Assembly: GCA_016714985.1 (NCBI GenBank)
Contig: JADKBS010000003.1
Location: forward strand, 124,001 to 188,000
From: Saprospiraceae bacterium
GTDB lineage: Bacteria; Bacteroidota; Bacteroidia; Chitinophagales; Saprospiraceae
Direction: 5' to 3'
Length of the DNA stretch: 64,000 nucleotides
Shown: positions 1 through 9,866 of the stretch, in pieces
Numbering within the stretch: position 1 is the first letter of the stretch
Layout of the letters: each line of letters opens with the position of its first letter
Notes under the pieces: generated by a model
The model's input: the letters and a program-made list of their open reading frames with translations, nothing else
What the model was told of the DNA's origin: nothing
Database searches by the model: none
Made by a program: the position numbers and the translations under genes

Positions 1-889
1 CCCCCTCGAATTGCAGATAAGGGAACGGCTTCGGGTCCTGTGCTGGGCCAGCTACCCGGAACGGCTCCAGCGCATCCAGCGTGACCACCCACGGGCTGAC
101 GGTCGAGGCAAAGTTCTTCGCCAAAAAAGGCCCCAAGGGTTGGTATTCCCAGCCCTGAATGTCCCTCGCCGACCAGTCGTTGAACAACATCAGTCCGAAG
201 ATATGGTTCTCTGCATTTTCAATACGTATAGGCTTGCCCATCGGATTTGCCTTGCCTACGACAAAAGCCATTTCCAGTTCAAAGTCGAGCAATTTCGTGG
301 GGCCAAAAATGGGCTGCTCTGCTCCCGGCGGCAACATCTGCCCCTGGGGGCGCACAAAGGGCGTACCTGATGCCACAATGCTCGATGCCCGGCCGTGGTA
401 ACCTACCGGAATATGCTTCCAGTTAGGCAACAGCGGGTTGTCGGGTCTGAGCATCTTGCCGATATTGGTGGCATGCTCAAGGCTGGAATAGAAATCGGTA
501 TAGTCGCCAACCTGCACGGGCATCAGCAATTCGACTTTTTCCATCGGGTGGAGGAAGTGCCAGCTAAGCTGTTTGGCCTCGTCGTTTACTGCGTCGAGGA
601 TTTCGGCGAGGCGGTCACGCAGTTCCCGTACCTTGGCCTTGCCGAGCGCCATCAGGTCGTTGAGGTAGCGGTTGTTGAACACCTCGTGGTCTATTTCGAG
701 GTCGTCGAGCAAGTCCATATAGTTCAGCACTGCGAGGTCCACTACGCTCTCGCCGATGGCCGTGCAAAGCCGTGGCGATGGGTTGCTCTTCGTGCGGAAC
801 ACACCAAAAGGGAGGTTCTGAATCGGGAAATCGCTGCCCGAAGGCACTTCCACCCAAGAACGGCGGGTAGGGTCGTTGGCTTTAATCAT
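1..889 (-). CDS. fahA: fumarylacetoacetase, C-terminus cut by window edge
   Basis: Translating the minus strand from ATG at 889 gives an open frame that runs off the left edge (about 296 residues seen). It starts MIKANDPTRRSWV and contains the family signatures NLPFGVF, GYHGRASS and LFNDWSARDIQ, followed by the GPFLAKNF segment. The family hydrolyses 4-fumarylacetoacetate to fumarate and acetoacetate, the last step of tyrosine/phenylalanine breakdown, in the cytoplasm with a divalent metal. The in-frame context leaves ATG 889 as the only credible start. It lies downstream of an iterated-word inverted repeat (896-982). Identity is confident; the C-terminal third is outside the window. Confidence 0.93.
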   Translation of the reverse strand, partial: MIKANDPTRRSWVEVPSGSDFPIQNLPFGVFRTKSNPSPRLCTAIGESVVDLAVLNYMDLLDDLEIDHEVFNNRYLNDLMALGKAKVRELRDRLAEILDAVNDEAKQLSWHFLHPMEKVELLMPVQVGDYTDFYSSLEHATNIGKMLRPDNPLLPNWKHIPVGYHGRASSIVASGTPFVRPQGQMLPPGAEQPIFGPTKLLDFELEMAFVVGKANPMGKPIRIENAENHIFGLMLFNDWSARDIQGWEYQPLGPFLAKNFASTVSPWVVTLDALEPFRVAGPAQDPKPFPYLQFEG

Positions 890-895
890 TCGAAT

Positions 896-982
896 GATTG
901 TTGGGATTGCTTGACTGTTTGATTGCTGAGCACATCGGTCGTTATAACTCAACAATCAAACAATTCAACAATAAAGCAATCC
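896..982. repeat. iterated-word inverted repeat (GATTGTT type)
   Basis: The left arm repeats GATTGTT/GATTGCT-like words and the right arm repeats the complement (CAATCAAA, CAACAAT, GCAATCC), around a loop near 930-948. It fills the gap between fahA and the large protease gene. One of a family of such intergenic elements in this window, each with its own word. Confidence 0.7.
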
Positions 983-984
983 AT

Positions 985-3900
985 TTATTTTTCAAGTAAA
1001 ATTTTCTTCGTCAGAACCCCGCTCTCGCTGCACAACCTGAGCAGATAGACACCAGTTGGCAGTGCCGATAGGTCGAAGTTGGCGGACTTGCTGCCAATGG
1101 GCACGGGTTGCTTTTTGACTAAAATGCCGTTCACGCTGTGCAGCGTGGCATCCATTTTTTCTTCGGTTGTTTTTGAAAAAATGGCGTTCACCATTCCGCT
1201 TGTCGGGTTTGGTTGTACGCTGACCGTGAGGCCATTCAACTCGATCGTGCTGTTGACGGGCCAGGTGGTGAAGCTGAACGCCGCGGGGATGGTGCCAGTG
1301 CCACAGTTGTTGGAGGCTATTACATGCCAGTAGTACGTCGTGTTCACGTTCAGCGGATTGACGAAGGCAAACTGCGTCTGCACGGTGGTCGTGAAAAACA
1401 CCACATTGTTGAAGTTGGCGTCCGTGGCCACTTCGAGGAAATAGCTGGTGGCACCTGCCACCGTGTTCCAGTCGAGGGTAGGTTTTTCATTTACGTCGGT
1501 TGCTGCATTTGCAGGAGCAACCAGCACTGGCGCAGGAGCCAGTGGACTGACGTTCAAGGCAAATGTCTCCGTCACATTGTTTACACCGTCTGTGCCCGTA
1601 AGGGTAATCGTATAGCTGCCTGCGGCAACATTGGTGAGGCTCATGTTCAGGATATAGGATCCGCCCGGCATCACTGGGTTAGGGTTGAAGCCGATCGTGG
1701 CCCCGGTCGGCAGGCCGGAAGCCGAGAGCGTAAGGCCACCTGCTCCAAAGCATTGGCCGACCGCCAAGTTCAGGGTCAGATTGCCCGTAGGGCAACTTGA
1801 CACGGCGCTCTGTTGTACGTTGAAGGTCAGGTCATCCACGGTGGTGAATAGCTGAGGGGCACTGGACTGCGAGTTGCCACAGTCGCTCAGCGACGTAACG
1901 GTCCAGTAGTAATCGGTGCAAGGCTGCAAGCCAATGACGACCAAAGAAGGCTGCGGCGTATTGCCCGTGTAAACGACGTTAGCCATAGCAGGGTCAGTAG
2001 CCACTTGTAGGCGATAATCGTTGGTCACGTTTGACCAAGAAATAACTGGACTGATTGGGACGCCTGTCGCATTGGGCTGTGGTGAAAGCGGTGCAGGTGT
2101 TTGCGGCGCTCCGTTTACCTCCCATTGTAATGTGGTAGTGCCACTGTTGCTGAGGGCATCCGTCGCCACAATTTCGATGTTGAAAGCGCCAGTGGTGGTT
2201 GCCCCACTCAACACTGCACTGACCTGTGCCCCAGGTGCCGCAGGGTTCGGGCTGAAGGTGGCCGTGGCCCCTTGTGGCAACCCATTAGCCGTGAGCCCTA
2301 CACCCCCCGCCGAGCCATCGAAAGCGGTGCCAAGTTGTAGGGTAAAACTGGATTCTCCGCCCAAGCAGTTGGAGGGGTTTAAATTATTAGGCACAACAGA
2401 TAAGTCGTTGGGGATGGTGGTGCAGATGTCAATCCCCCAACTTATAAGGTTGCCACCGTCCTCATTAGCATCGTCATAAATGGTAAGAATCCAAGCCCCT
2501 GCAGCGGGTTCGCCATTGAAAGCACTCAACGCTTCGAATGGCTGGAAGAGACCCTCGATAGCTGGCGGGGTGTTGTCGCAGGCGCTGAGGAATTGGGCAT
2601 GAGGGGTTTCTGCCTCGTCATCAAAGCTCACAAGGATATCGTCTTGGGAACAAGCACCACTGCCAGGGTTGGTGAAGACCGTAATGGTCGTACCGGAAGG
2701 CGAGGTCAGTTCGGCACGGAGGTCGCCAACCCAAGTATGGTCAACGCCGATGTCCCTGATGTTGATGTCGTCCACAAAGCCTGGGGTCGTGATGTTCAAT
2801 ATTGAAATAACCGATAACGCACCGTTATCGCTTATTTCCACTGGAACGTCTGTTGACTGGTTTGTGGCACAGGTGACGGCTCCAGTAGTGAATGTAATGC
2901 CAGCGTTAGGCCAGGCACCTTCACCACAGATATTACGGCCCCGCACCCGCCAAAAGTAGGTGATTTGGGGCGCTAAGGGCGTCACACCCGTAAAAGCGCC
3001 AACTGTAAGGCTGGCAGCCGTTTCAATGATATTGGTAAAACCGGCGTCGGTCGAAATCTCAATGTCGTAAGTAGTGTTGGGCGTTGTTGACCAAGTATAA
3101 TTAGGTGTAAGCCCGATGCCACTGGCTCCATTAGTGGGAGAAATGAGCGTTGGTGGAACAGGGGATTGCGGAGCAACAAAAAACTGAAGGTTGGACAAGT
3201 TGGACGCCGTGCCGTCCGTACCTTCCAGGATGAAGTCATAATTGCCTTCGGCCAAGTTGGCCGTACCGCTCAGGGTCAACGTGGTAGCGCCGCCCGGCGG
3301 CAATGGGTTTTGCCCGAAATTAGCAGTAAGCCCCGCTGGCAGGTTGGCTACGGAGAGGGTGACATCCGCAGTGAAATTGCTGCTGACCTCAACGGCAAAG
3401 ACCAAGTCGGAAGGGGCGCAGGCGGAAAGGCTGCTGGGGCTGCCCTCTACAAAATAGCTGCACTGCAGTGCCGGCCGCCCATCAAGTGTGATGATGCCTG
3501 TGTTGTCGGGGTCGAGCCAAGGCTTGAGGCTGTTGGAGGCCGAGCCACCGCCCGTCCAAGAGCGATGGAACCAGCCATAAGAATCCTGCAAGTCATTGCC
3601 GCAGAAGGCTAAACCACCATGCAGCTGGCCCACGACCTGTTTTTCCCGGTTAAAAAGTGGGGAGCCAGAAGAGCCTCCCTCTGTGGTACCTATGTCCCAG
3701 TCGAGCACAGTGAGGTGTGTGCCGTTGGCATTTGGCGTAGTGCTGTTGTAGTCGGCCACGAAGGTCGGCTGGAACTCGAAGCTGATGCGCTTTTCGTCGG
3801 TGCTGGGATGGTGTATGGCAATGACGGTATCGGTTGGTGCAAAGTCCTCGGCGCTCCAGCCTGCGTAAAAAGCATCGGCGGTCGCTGAAACAGGGTCGTC

Positions 3901-4818
3901 GAACTCCAGCAGCGTGAAATCGGAATTACCGCTGCCAGCCCTGAAGACGGAACCGGTGTTAAAGTCAGCGAGTGAACCATTGCCGTTGCCACCGCTTGCG
4001 GGGCTGTTTGGCTGGCGGCAAGTGCTGTTCTCAAAGTTCCAATAGGTTACAACGGTCTGGTCATTATTGGTCGTGACACCGCAGTGGTCTGCCGTCATGA
4101 AAAAAGGCGTACAGTCTTGGCGGGCATTGTTTACCAAAAAGCCGGTGCAGTTCCAGATGCCGTTCAGTGTGTAAACACCCACCGATTGTATAATGTCCCG
4201 GTACCGGTCCACGATGCCCCAACCGTCGGCTGCTCCGCAAGCCACGTCAAGGTTGCAAGAGCCGGAGGCCATTTCGGCGAAGCCCAGGAAGTCGTGGTTG
4301 ACTGATTTGAGTTCCAATTGCAGCGATTCCTTCAAGAAAGCGGGCAATTTCACCTCTATCACTACTTCCTCGCCGGGCAGGATGGGTGTCCAAAATTGCT
4401 CGTGCTCCTCGTTGTCGGCTGGGGTGAACGGCCCCATCACGGTCTGTTGGTCGGTCGTGTAGAGGACGAGCGAACCCCTGTCCGGCATGAGGTATTTGGT
4501 GAAGCCGAGGTTGAGCGATTTCGCCCCTTCGGAGCGGATGCGAAGCCGCCACAGCAGGTTGCCATTGGACATTTGCTCCCAGCGCCCATGTGTGGCCGGG
4601 CTGACGTCCACTTGCAATGCCACTGCGAACTTGGGTGCAATGCCTGGGCCACGGCGATCCATCTCGGCAGCGAGTAATGCCTCGTTGTCTTGGTGTGGCA
4701 TGACTACGAGCGGCACGTCGGCCAGGGGCACTTTGGTACGGGCAATTCTTGGGTCATTTTGGGAGGAAATGGCAAGGCTGAATAGGCTCGCAAGTAGGAG
4801 TAATGTGTGTTTTTTCAT
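985..4818 (-). CDS. secreted trypsin-like serine protease with P domain and T9SS tail
   Basis: Start taken at ATG 4818 (MKKHTLLLLASLFSLA, a signal peptide); the longer frame to 4899 reads through an intergenic repeat. The first ~450 residues hold an S1/lysyl-endopeptidase-like domain with catalytic His (TADHCG), Asp (SDFTLLEF) and Ser (GGSSGSPLF). Then follow Ig/fibronectin-like modules, a proprotein-convertase P domain (VDHTWVGDLRAEL ... GAWILTIYDDA), further FnIII-like repeats, and a C-terminal T9SS sorting domain (VQPNPTSG ... GVYLLRL ... KKILLEK). It is therefore predicted to be exported by Sec, then by the type IX system, and to act outside the cell on proteins. Substrate unknown. About 1277 residues; no internal break seen. 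Confidence 0.9.
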   Translation of the reverse strand: MKKHTLLLLASLFSLAISSQNDPRIARTKVPLADVPLVVMPHQDNEALLAAEMDRRGPGIAPKFAVALQVDVSPATHGRWEQMSNGNLLWRLRIRSEGAKSLNLGFTKYLMPDRGSLVLYTTDQQTVMGPFTPADNEEHEQFWTPILPGEEVVIEVKLPAFLKESLQLELKSVNHDFLGFAEMASGSCNLDVACGAADGWGIVDRYRDIIQSVGVYTLNGIWNCTGFLVNNARQDCTPFFMTADHCGVTTNNDQTVVTYWNFENSTCRQPNSPASGGNGNGSLADFNTGSVFRAGSGNSDFTLLEFDDPVSATADAFYAGWSAEDFAPTDTVIAIHHPSTDEKRISFEFQPTFVADYNSTTPNANGTHLTVLDWDIGTTEGGSSGSPLFNREKQVVGQLHGGLAFCGNDLQDSYGWFHRSWTGGGSASNSLKPWLDPDNTGIITLDGRPALQCSYFVEGSPSSLSACAPSDLVFAVEVSSNFTADVTLSVANLPAGLTANFGQNPLPPGGATTLTLSGTANLAEGNYDFILEGTDGTASNLSNLQFFVAPQSPVPPTLISPTNGASGIGLTPNYTWSTTPNTTYDIEISTDAGFTNIIETAASLTVGAFTGVTPLAPQITYFWRVRGRNICGEGAWPNAGITFTTGAVTCATNQSTDVPVEISDNGALSVISILNITTPGFVDDINIRDIGVDHTWVGDLRAELTSPSGTTITVFTNPGSGACSQDDILVSFDDEAETPHAQFLSACDNTPPAIEGLFQPFEALSAFNGEPAAGAWILTIYDDANEDGGNLISWGIDICTTIPNDLSVVPNNLNPSNCLGGESSFTLQLGTAFDGSAGGVGLTANGLPQGATATFSPNPAAPGAQVSAVLSGATTTGAFNIEIVATDALSNSGTTTLQWEVNGAPQTPAPLSPQPNATGVPISPVISWSNVTNDYRLQVATDPAMANVVYTGNTPQPSLVVIGLQPCTDYYWTVTSLSDCGNSQSSAPQLFTTVDDLTFNVQQSAVSSCPTGNLTLNLAVGQCFGAGGLTLSASGLPTGATIGFNPNPVMPGGSYILNMSLTNVAAGSYTITLTGTDGVNNVTETFALNVSPLAPAPVLVAPANAATDVNEKPTLDWNTVAGATSYFLEVATDANFNNVVFFTTTVQTQFAFVNPLNVNTTYYWHVIASNNCGTGTIPAAFSFTTWPVNSTIELNGLTVSVQPNPTSGMVNAIFSKTTEEKMDATLHSVNGILVKKQPVPIGSKSANFDLSALPTGVYLLRLCSESGVLTKKILLEK

Positions 4819-4828
4819 ACTAATGTTA

Positions 4829-4918
4829 AGGATTGAAGGATTGAAAGGTTGAATGATAGAAGGTGCGGTGCCGTGCGGCGTATTCAATCCTACAGTCATT
4901 CAATCCTTCAATCCTTCC
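4829..4918. repeat. iterated-word inverted repeat (GGATTGAA type)
   Basis: The left arm iterates GGATTGAA and the right arm iterates TTCAATCC with a GC-rich loop at about 4860-4880. It lies in the 5' leader of the minus-strand protease gene. The same word family recurs at 17124-17212. Confidence 0.75.
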
Positions 4919-4925
4919 TACACGG

Positions 4926-4933
4926 CAAAGGTA
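4926..4933 (-). promoter_or_regulatory. possible -7 element for the protease gene
   Basis: CAAAGGTA on the plus strand reads TACCTTTG on the minus strand, matching the Bacteroidota -7 consensus TAnnTTTG. No TTG is seen at 19 bp upstream, so only half of the promoter is supported. Confidence 0.35.
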
Positions 4934-4992
4934 GTGTTTCAAGTAAAATATAGGTGGGCGAAAATTGGGAGTTTTGCAAAGGGAATACCATG

Positions 4993-6231
4993 CTATATCA
5001 AAAACAACCTCAGCAGGTTCAGTGCGTAGTACGCTGAGTACTGGATATTCAACTGGCGGTTCTTGGTCAGTTGCAGCTTTTTTGTGACGGTGCGTTCCCT
5101 GTTCCCCACGGCCAGCCATACCGTACCAACGGGTTTTTCAGGGGTGCCGCCATCCGGCCCTGCGATGCCGCTCGTAGCGATGGCGATGTCGGTGCCGAGC
5201 AAGCGGATGGCGCCAGCCACCATCTCCCGAACGGTCTGCTCGCTTACGGCGCCGTGTTGCTCCAAAGTGCTGGCCTGTACGCCCAATTGGTTCATTTTCA
5301 CCGCATTGGCATAGGAAACCACGCTGCCCTGAAAATACGCTGATGACCCCGGCACGGAGGTGATGAGGTGGGACAAATAGCCGCCCGTGCAGCTCTCCGC
5401 AGTTGATAATGTCAGGTTTTTTTCCTTCAAAATACGACCAATGACGCTCTCCAACGAGTCGTCGCCGTAGCCCGCAATGAGGTGGGGCGGCAGCAGCCCC
5501 TCCATTTCCCGGAATTTTTCATCCAATGTTTTTTCAACGAAACTGGCATCCGAATCGCTCACGGTCAAGCGCAGGCGTACCCGTGAGATGGCGGGCAGGT
5601 AGGCCAGTTTCATTTGGGGTGGCAGGTTCTCCTCGAAATCCTTCAGGTACTCTGCTATGGTGGACTCGCCCTCTCCGCAGGTGAGTAGTGTTCGATGGGC
5701 GGTGGGCATGGCATGGAACCGCTCTTGTAGCCTTGGCAGCACCTCGTGCTGCATGAGATACTCCATCTCAAAGGGCACACCGGGCATGCTGGCTACTACC
5801 TTGCCATCCTCGTCGAACCACATGCCGGGGGCAGTGCCCATCTTGTTGGTCAGCACGGTGGCGTTTTGAGGCATCAGACATTGGGTGCGCACAGCCTCGG
5901 TAATGGGTTTGCCTATGCGCTCGTAAATGGTATTCAGTCGATCCATTGTCGGCTGGTCGAAAACGAAGCCAACGCCATAGAAATCAGCGATGGCTTTTTT
6001 GGTAACATCGTCTTTGGTGGGGCCGAGGCCGCCAGTCACGAGCACGATGTCGGCCTGTTCGGTGGCCCGTTGCAGCGCAGCAATAATGGCCTCGTGGTCG
6101 TCGCCAACTACTGTGCGGCCCATCACTTTCGCTCCGATTTCGAGAAGCATTTTGGCCATTTTGGCCGAGTTGGTGTCAATGATTTGCCCAATGAGCAATT
6201 CGTCGCCGATGGTGAGGATGTGGACTGTCAT
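4993..6231 (-). CDS. cinA: CinA-family nicotinamide-nucleotide amidohydrolase
   Basis: Start chosen at ATG 6231 (MTVHILTIGDELLIGQ); the longer frame upstream translates an intergenic repeat. The N-terminal half is a MoeA/MoaB-like (COG1058) domain with GDELLIGQ and LVTGGLGPTKDD. The C-terminal half is the CinA/PncC deamidase domain with STAESCTGGYLSHLIT and ATSGIAGPDGGTPEKPVGTVW. Known members hydrolyse nicotinamide mononucleotide or ADP-ribose-type compounds and are linked to NAD recycling and competence. About 412 residues, normal for the full-length family. It is followed by birA on the same strand; the pair faces away from rsfS-ftsH. Confidence 0.95.
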   Translation of the reverse strand: MTVHILTIGDELLIGQIIDTNSAKMAKMLLEIGAKVMGRTVVGDDHEAIIAALQRATEQADIVLVTGGLGPTKDDVTKKAIADFYGVGFVFDQPTMDRLNTIYERIGKPITEAVRTQCLMPQNATVLTNKMGTAPGMWFDEDGKVVASMPGVPFEMEYLMQHEVLPRLQERFHAMPTAHRTLLTCGEGESTIAEYLKDFEENLPPQMKLAYLPAISRVRLRLTVSDSDASFVEKTLDEKFREMEGLLPPHLIAGYGDDSLESVIGRILKEKNLTLSTAESCTGGYLSHLITSVPGSSAYFQGSVVSYANAVKMNQLGVQASTLEQHGAVSEQTVREMVAGAIRLLGTDIAIATSGIAGPDGGTPEKPVGTVWLAVGNRERTVTKKLQLTKNRQLNIQYSAYYALNLLRLFLI

Positions 6232-6302
6232 AGGGATGAGGGATGAGGGATGAAAGATGAGAGATGAGGGTTTCATCACTCATTCCTTATCCCTCATCCC
6301 TA
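6232..6302. repeat. iterated-word inverted repeat (GGGATGA type)
   Basis: GGGATGA is repeated several times, then its complement (TCATCCC, TCATTCC) on the other arm. It fills the whole birA-cinA gap. A related single-arm copy lies at 38397-38420. Confidence 0.75.
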
Positions 6303-7061
6303 AATAAATCGTATTTCTTTAAGGTCAAAGCACTCAATTTCGCTACCTATTTCCATCTTCAGTCTGCCGATTTCATCAATGCCAAGGATGGTGCCTTGGA
6401 AGGCTTCGCCGCTGCTTCGCTGGTAGTTGGCCAACTGGCCGGAACGGTAGAGGTGGCGGAGGTAGTCGTGCCGCAAAGGAACTATTTTTTCGGCTTTTAG
6501 TTGTAGGTAGCGGGCCTCCAAATGCTCGCAAAGCTGGGGCACTAGGTTGTGGAGCGGGTGTTCCTGCCCCGTTTCAAGGAGGAGGGAAGTGGGGTTAGGC
6601 AGATTGGACAGGAAGGTGGCCTGGTTGATATTTATTCCGATGCCCGCAACCGTGGAGCGTATTTGGGTGTTAATGAGGGCGTTTTGTATCAAGATACCCG
6701 CAATTTTGCGGCTGCCAACGTAAATGTCGTTGGGCCATTTGATGGAGACACGGCGTTCTGGCAGGCAGTTTTTCACCAAATCGAAAACAGCCAGTGAGAT
6801 GCACTGATTGAGTTGGAATTGCTTTTTTGCTTCCAAGAAATCGGGGTAGAGGATGGCACTCAAGCTGATGTTTTTGCCCGGTTCCGACTCCCAGTGGCTG
6901 CCAACTTGTCCCCTGCCCGCTGTTTGGCAGAAAGTCGAAATGACAGTTCCATCAGCTGGTTTGCTTTTTGATAAAAGCGCATGGGCAAAGCTGTTGGTAC
7001 TGTCCACTTCCGGCAGTTCCAAGAGGGTTTGCCCGACAAATAAGGTGTTAAGTCTTCTCAA
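6300..7061 (-). CDS. birA: biotin--[acetyl-CoA-carboxylase] ligase
   Basis: The catalytic BirA/LplA fold is clear: LPEVDSTNSFA, the biotinyl-AMP loop in QTAGRGQVGSHW, KWPNDIYVG with the catalytic Lys region, and KIAGILIQ. It attaches biotin to the carrier lysine of acetyl-CoA carboxylase. There is no N-terminal helix-turn-helix, so it is a group I (non-repressor) ligase. The frame is open up to 7226, but family members begin just before NTLFVG. I therefore favour TTG 7061 (253 residues) as the start; this is uncertain. Divergent from rsfS, an order common in Bacteroidota. Confidence 0.88.
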   Translation of the reverse strand: MRRLNTLFVGQTLLELPEVDSTNSFAHALLSKSKPADGTVISTFCQTAGRGQVGSHWESEPGKNISLSAILYPDFLEAKKQFQLNQCISLAVFDLVKNCLPERRVSIKWPNDIYVGSRKIAGILIQNALINTQIRSTVAGIGININQATFLSNLPNPTSLLLETGQEHPLHNLVPQLCEHLEARYLQLKAEKIVPLRHDYLRHLYRSGQLANYQRSSGEAFQGTILGIDEIGRLKMEIGSEIECFDLKEIRFI

Positions 7062-7214
7062 TCGAAATAAAGTTCGTACATTTAGGCTTTGAAATATGCG
7101 CGGCGCAGGCCGTACAACTACAAACACAACCCTGAGTGGCTGGCTTGGGTGTTTTTTCTTAGAAAATGCCTCGGCCATCAGCACCCGAAGGTTCAAAAGT
7201 AAACAATTCCAGAT

Positions 7215-7601
7215 TTGAGCGCACAAGCAGTTCTTAACCCAACCCTCTCCTCCGCCGAAATGCTCAACGACCTTATCGTTGACAGCATACAGGACATCAA
7301 AGGAAAAAACATTGTTAAGCTCGACCTCCGAAAACTGGACGATGCTCCCACGGACTTTTTCATCATCTGCGAGGGCGACTCAACCACACAGGTAAAAGCC
7401 ATTTCTGGCAATATCTACAAGCGGTTGAAAGAAGAACTTGGCCAGTTGGCGCTGCACGTTGAGGGCGTTCAAAATTCCCGTTGGATTTGCATGGACTTTT
7501 TCAACACGGTTGTTCATGTTTTTTACCGAGAAACAAGGGAGTTCTATGATATCGAGAACCTTTGGAGCGATGCCAAGTTTACGGAGTACGAGAACCTTTG
7601 A
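7215..7601 (+). CDS. rsfS: ribosome silencing factor
   Basis: About 128 residues with the RsfS/Iojap core: IVDSIQDIKGKNIVKLDLRK, DFFIICEGDSTTQV, and WICMDFFNTVVHVF near the end. The family binds uL14 on the 50S subunit and blocks subunit joining when nutrients are short. Start is TTG 7215; an internal ATG at 7260 would remove the first 15 residues. It sits directly upstream of ftsH and divergent from birA. A 198-bp gap follows before ftsH with no obvious gene. Confidence 0.92.
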   Translation: MSAQAVLNPTLSSAEMLNDLIVDSIQDIKGKNIVKLDLRKLDDAPTDFFIICEGDSTTQVKAISGNIYKRLKEELGQLALHVEGVQNSRWICMDFFNTVVHVFYRETREFYDIENLWSDAKFTEYENL

Positions 7602-7799
7602 TTTAGGTGAATAGTCAATTCTGCATGAACAACTTACGTTCGAAACGCTTAATTCATCACCAAAAAAGCAAAGTATATCGAAAACAGTCCATGAAAAATG
7701 GGACTGACTGAACAGAGCGTTTAATGGCTTGTTTTGAGCAAGTAAATATGAACCAAACAAAGCAGGCATCATTTCAACAACCTGCTTTTTACTAAATAG

Positions 7800-9797
7800 A
7801 TGGAAAACAACCAAGAAAATAAAAACGGTACAAAGTTCAATCCCTATTGGATTTATGGGGTTTTGGCCCTTTTCTTCATCGGCCTGAACTTCCTGCCCAT
7901 CACAAGCAGCACGAGCGAGCCTATCACTTTCGAGAAATTTGCCATCATGGCAAAGGAGGGCGACGTGGGGAAACTGGAAGTGGTGAACGAGAAGTACGCT
8001 CAGGTCTATCTGACCGAGGATGCCATTAAGAACAAGAAGGAAAAGTACAAGGACGCTTCCAAAAGCTCATTCGCCAATAAGCGCCCCCACTACACTTTTG
8101 ATATTGGCCCATCGGAAAATTTCGCCAAGAAGTTGGATGCGCTGAACACCACGCTACCAGCCGAAAGTCAGGTGACGGTTTCTTATATCGAAAAGGCCAA
8201 TTGGCTCTCGCCCATCATCAGCCTTCTATTGCCGTTGGCACTATTGGTGTTGTTATGGATTTTCATCATGCGGCGGGTCGGCGGTGGTGCTGGCGGCCCC
8301 GGCGCTCAGATTTTCAACATTGGAAAGTCGAAGGCCACGCTATTCGATCAGAACTCCAAGGTGAACATCAATTTCGGAGATGTAGCAGGTCTCGACGAAG
8401 CCAAAGAAGAGGTCATGGAGGTCGTTGACTTCTTGAAAAATCCAAAAAAATATACCGCACTCGGTGGTAAAATACCAAAAGGCGTGCTTCTGATTGGCCC
8501 TCCAGGCACGGGCAAGACCCTGCTCGCAAAAGCCGTAGCTGGCGAGGCAGCCGTACCCTTCTTCTCCATCTCCGGTTCCGACTTCGTCGAAATGTTTGTG
8601 GGCGTGGGTGCCTCAAGGGTACGTGACTTGTTCCGACAAGCAAGGGAGAAAGCACCTTGTATTGTGTTCATTGACGAGATTGATGCTATCGGTCGTGCCC
8701 GTGGCCGCAACACCATGCAGGGCGGCAACGACGAAAGGGAGAACACCCTCAACCAACTTTTGGTGGAAATGGACGGCTTCCCGACCGACAAGGGCGTCAT
8801 CCTGATGGCCGCTACCAACCGCCCCGATGTGCTCGACTCAGCACTTATGCGTCCCGGCCGCTTCGACCGCCAGATTGCCATTGACCGACCAGACCTGAAA
8901 GGGCGTGAGGCCATTTTCGCCGTACACCTGAAAAACATAAAGATTGGAGAGTCGGTCACCCCGTTTGCACTTTCCGAAATGACCCCCGGCTTTGCGGGTG
9001 CCGAAATTGCCAACGTCTGCAACGAGGCGGCGCTTATTGCGGCACGCCGCAACAAAGAAGAGGTGGACATGGACGACTTCAACTACGCCCTTGACCGGGT
9101 CATCGGCGGATTGGAGAAGAAGAACAAGCTCATTTCACCGGAAGAAAAGGAAATCATCGCCTACCATGAGGCGGGCCACGCCGTTTGCGGCTGGTACCTC
9201 GAACACGCCATGCCACTTGTGAAAGTGACCATCGTTCCCCGTGGCATCGGCACCTTGGGCTACGCTCAATACTTGCCAAAAGACGAGTACATCACTCGTA
9301 CGGAGGCATTGCTCGACCGCATGTGCATGACCTTCGGTGGTCGTGCTGCCGAAGAACTTACTTTCGGTAAAGTGTCCACTGGCGCACAAAACGACCTCGA
9401 CCAAGTGACGAAGATGGCGTACAGCATGGTGGCTGTTTTCGGCATGAACCAGAAGGTCGGCCAGGTCTCATTCTATGGCATGCAGAACGAGAGTTTCGCC
9501 CGCCCCTATTCTGAGGAGACCGCTGCCATGATTGACACCGAGGTGCGCAATATGGTGACTGCTCAGTTTGCCAGGGCAAAACAGCTTTTGCTCGACCACC
9601 GTGATGCGTTGGTAGCACTTGCAAAGCAGTTGCTTGAAAAAGAAGTGCTCCACAAATTGGACGTGGAACGGCTAATCGGCCCAAGGCCCTATGCTTGGCC
9701 TGACGAGAAAGCACACCATATTGGGACGCTGTCGGTGCCAGTGAATGGCGTCGCCCCTGCTGTTGATATTCCTCCAACTGAAACGGTACAAGGGTAG
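7800..9797 (+). CDS. ftsH: ATP-dependent zinc metalloprotease FtsH
   Basis: A 665-residue membrane protease. A TM helix lies near residues 16-34 and a second near 135-157, enclosing a periplasmic loop. The AAA domain has Walker A GPPGTGKT, Walker B IVFIDEIDA, and an arginine-finger region in LMRPGRFDRQ. The M41 zinc site is HEAGH at about residue 457. It degrades unassembled membrane proteins and selected cytosolic regulators. Full length with no breaks. A strong hairpin follows the stop codon (9831-9866). Confidence 0.97.
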   Translation: MENNQENKNGTKFNPYWIYGVLALFFIGLNFLPITSSTSEPITFEKFAIMAKEGDVGKLEVVNEKYAQVYLTEDAIKNKKEKYKDASKSSFANKRPHYTFDIGPSENFAKKLDALNTTLPAESQVTVSYIEKANWLSPIISLLLPLALLVLLWIFIMRRVGGGAGGPGAQIFNIGKSKATLFDQNSKVNINFGDVAGLDEAKEEVMEVVDFLKNPKKYTALGGKIPKGVLLIGPPGTGKTLLAKAVAGEAAVPFFSISGSDFVEMFVGVGASRVRDLFRQAREKAPCIVFIDEIDAIGRARGRNTMQGGNDERENTLNQLLVEMDGFPTDKGVILMAATNRPDVLDSALMRPGRFDRQIAIDRPDLKGREAIFAVHLKNIKIGESVTPFALSEMTPGFAGAEIANVCNEAALIAARRNKEEVDMDDFNYALDRVIGGLEKKNKLISPEEKEIIAYHEAGHAVCGWYLEHAMPLVKVTIVPRGIGTLGYAQYLPKDEYITRTEALLDRMCMTFGGRAAEELTFGKVSTGAQNDLDQVTKMAYSMVAVFGMNQKVGQVSFYGMQNESFARPYSEETAAMIDTEVRNMVTAQFARAKQLLLDHRDALVALAKQLLEKEVLHKLDVERLIGPRPYAWPDEKAHHIGTLSVPVNGVAPAVDIPPTETVQG

Positions 9798-9830
9798 CCA
9801 AAATAGTTTTTTGGACACCAAAATAGGTAC

Positions 9831-9866
9831 AAGAAGGGCCATTCCAGCATTGGGATGGCCCTTCTT
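9831..9866. terminator. hairpin terminator after ftsH
   Basis: The 15-nt arms 9831-9845 and 9852-9866 are complementary apart from one G-U, around a 6-nt loop. They sit 34 bp after the ftsH stop. There is no strong T-run. Confidence 0.6.
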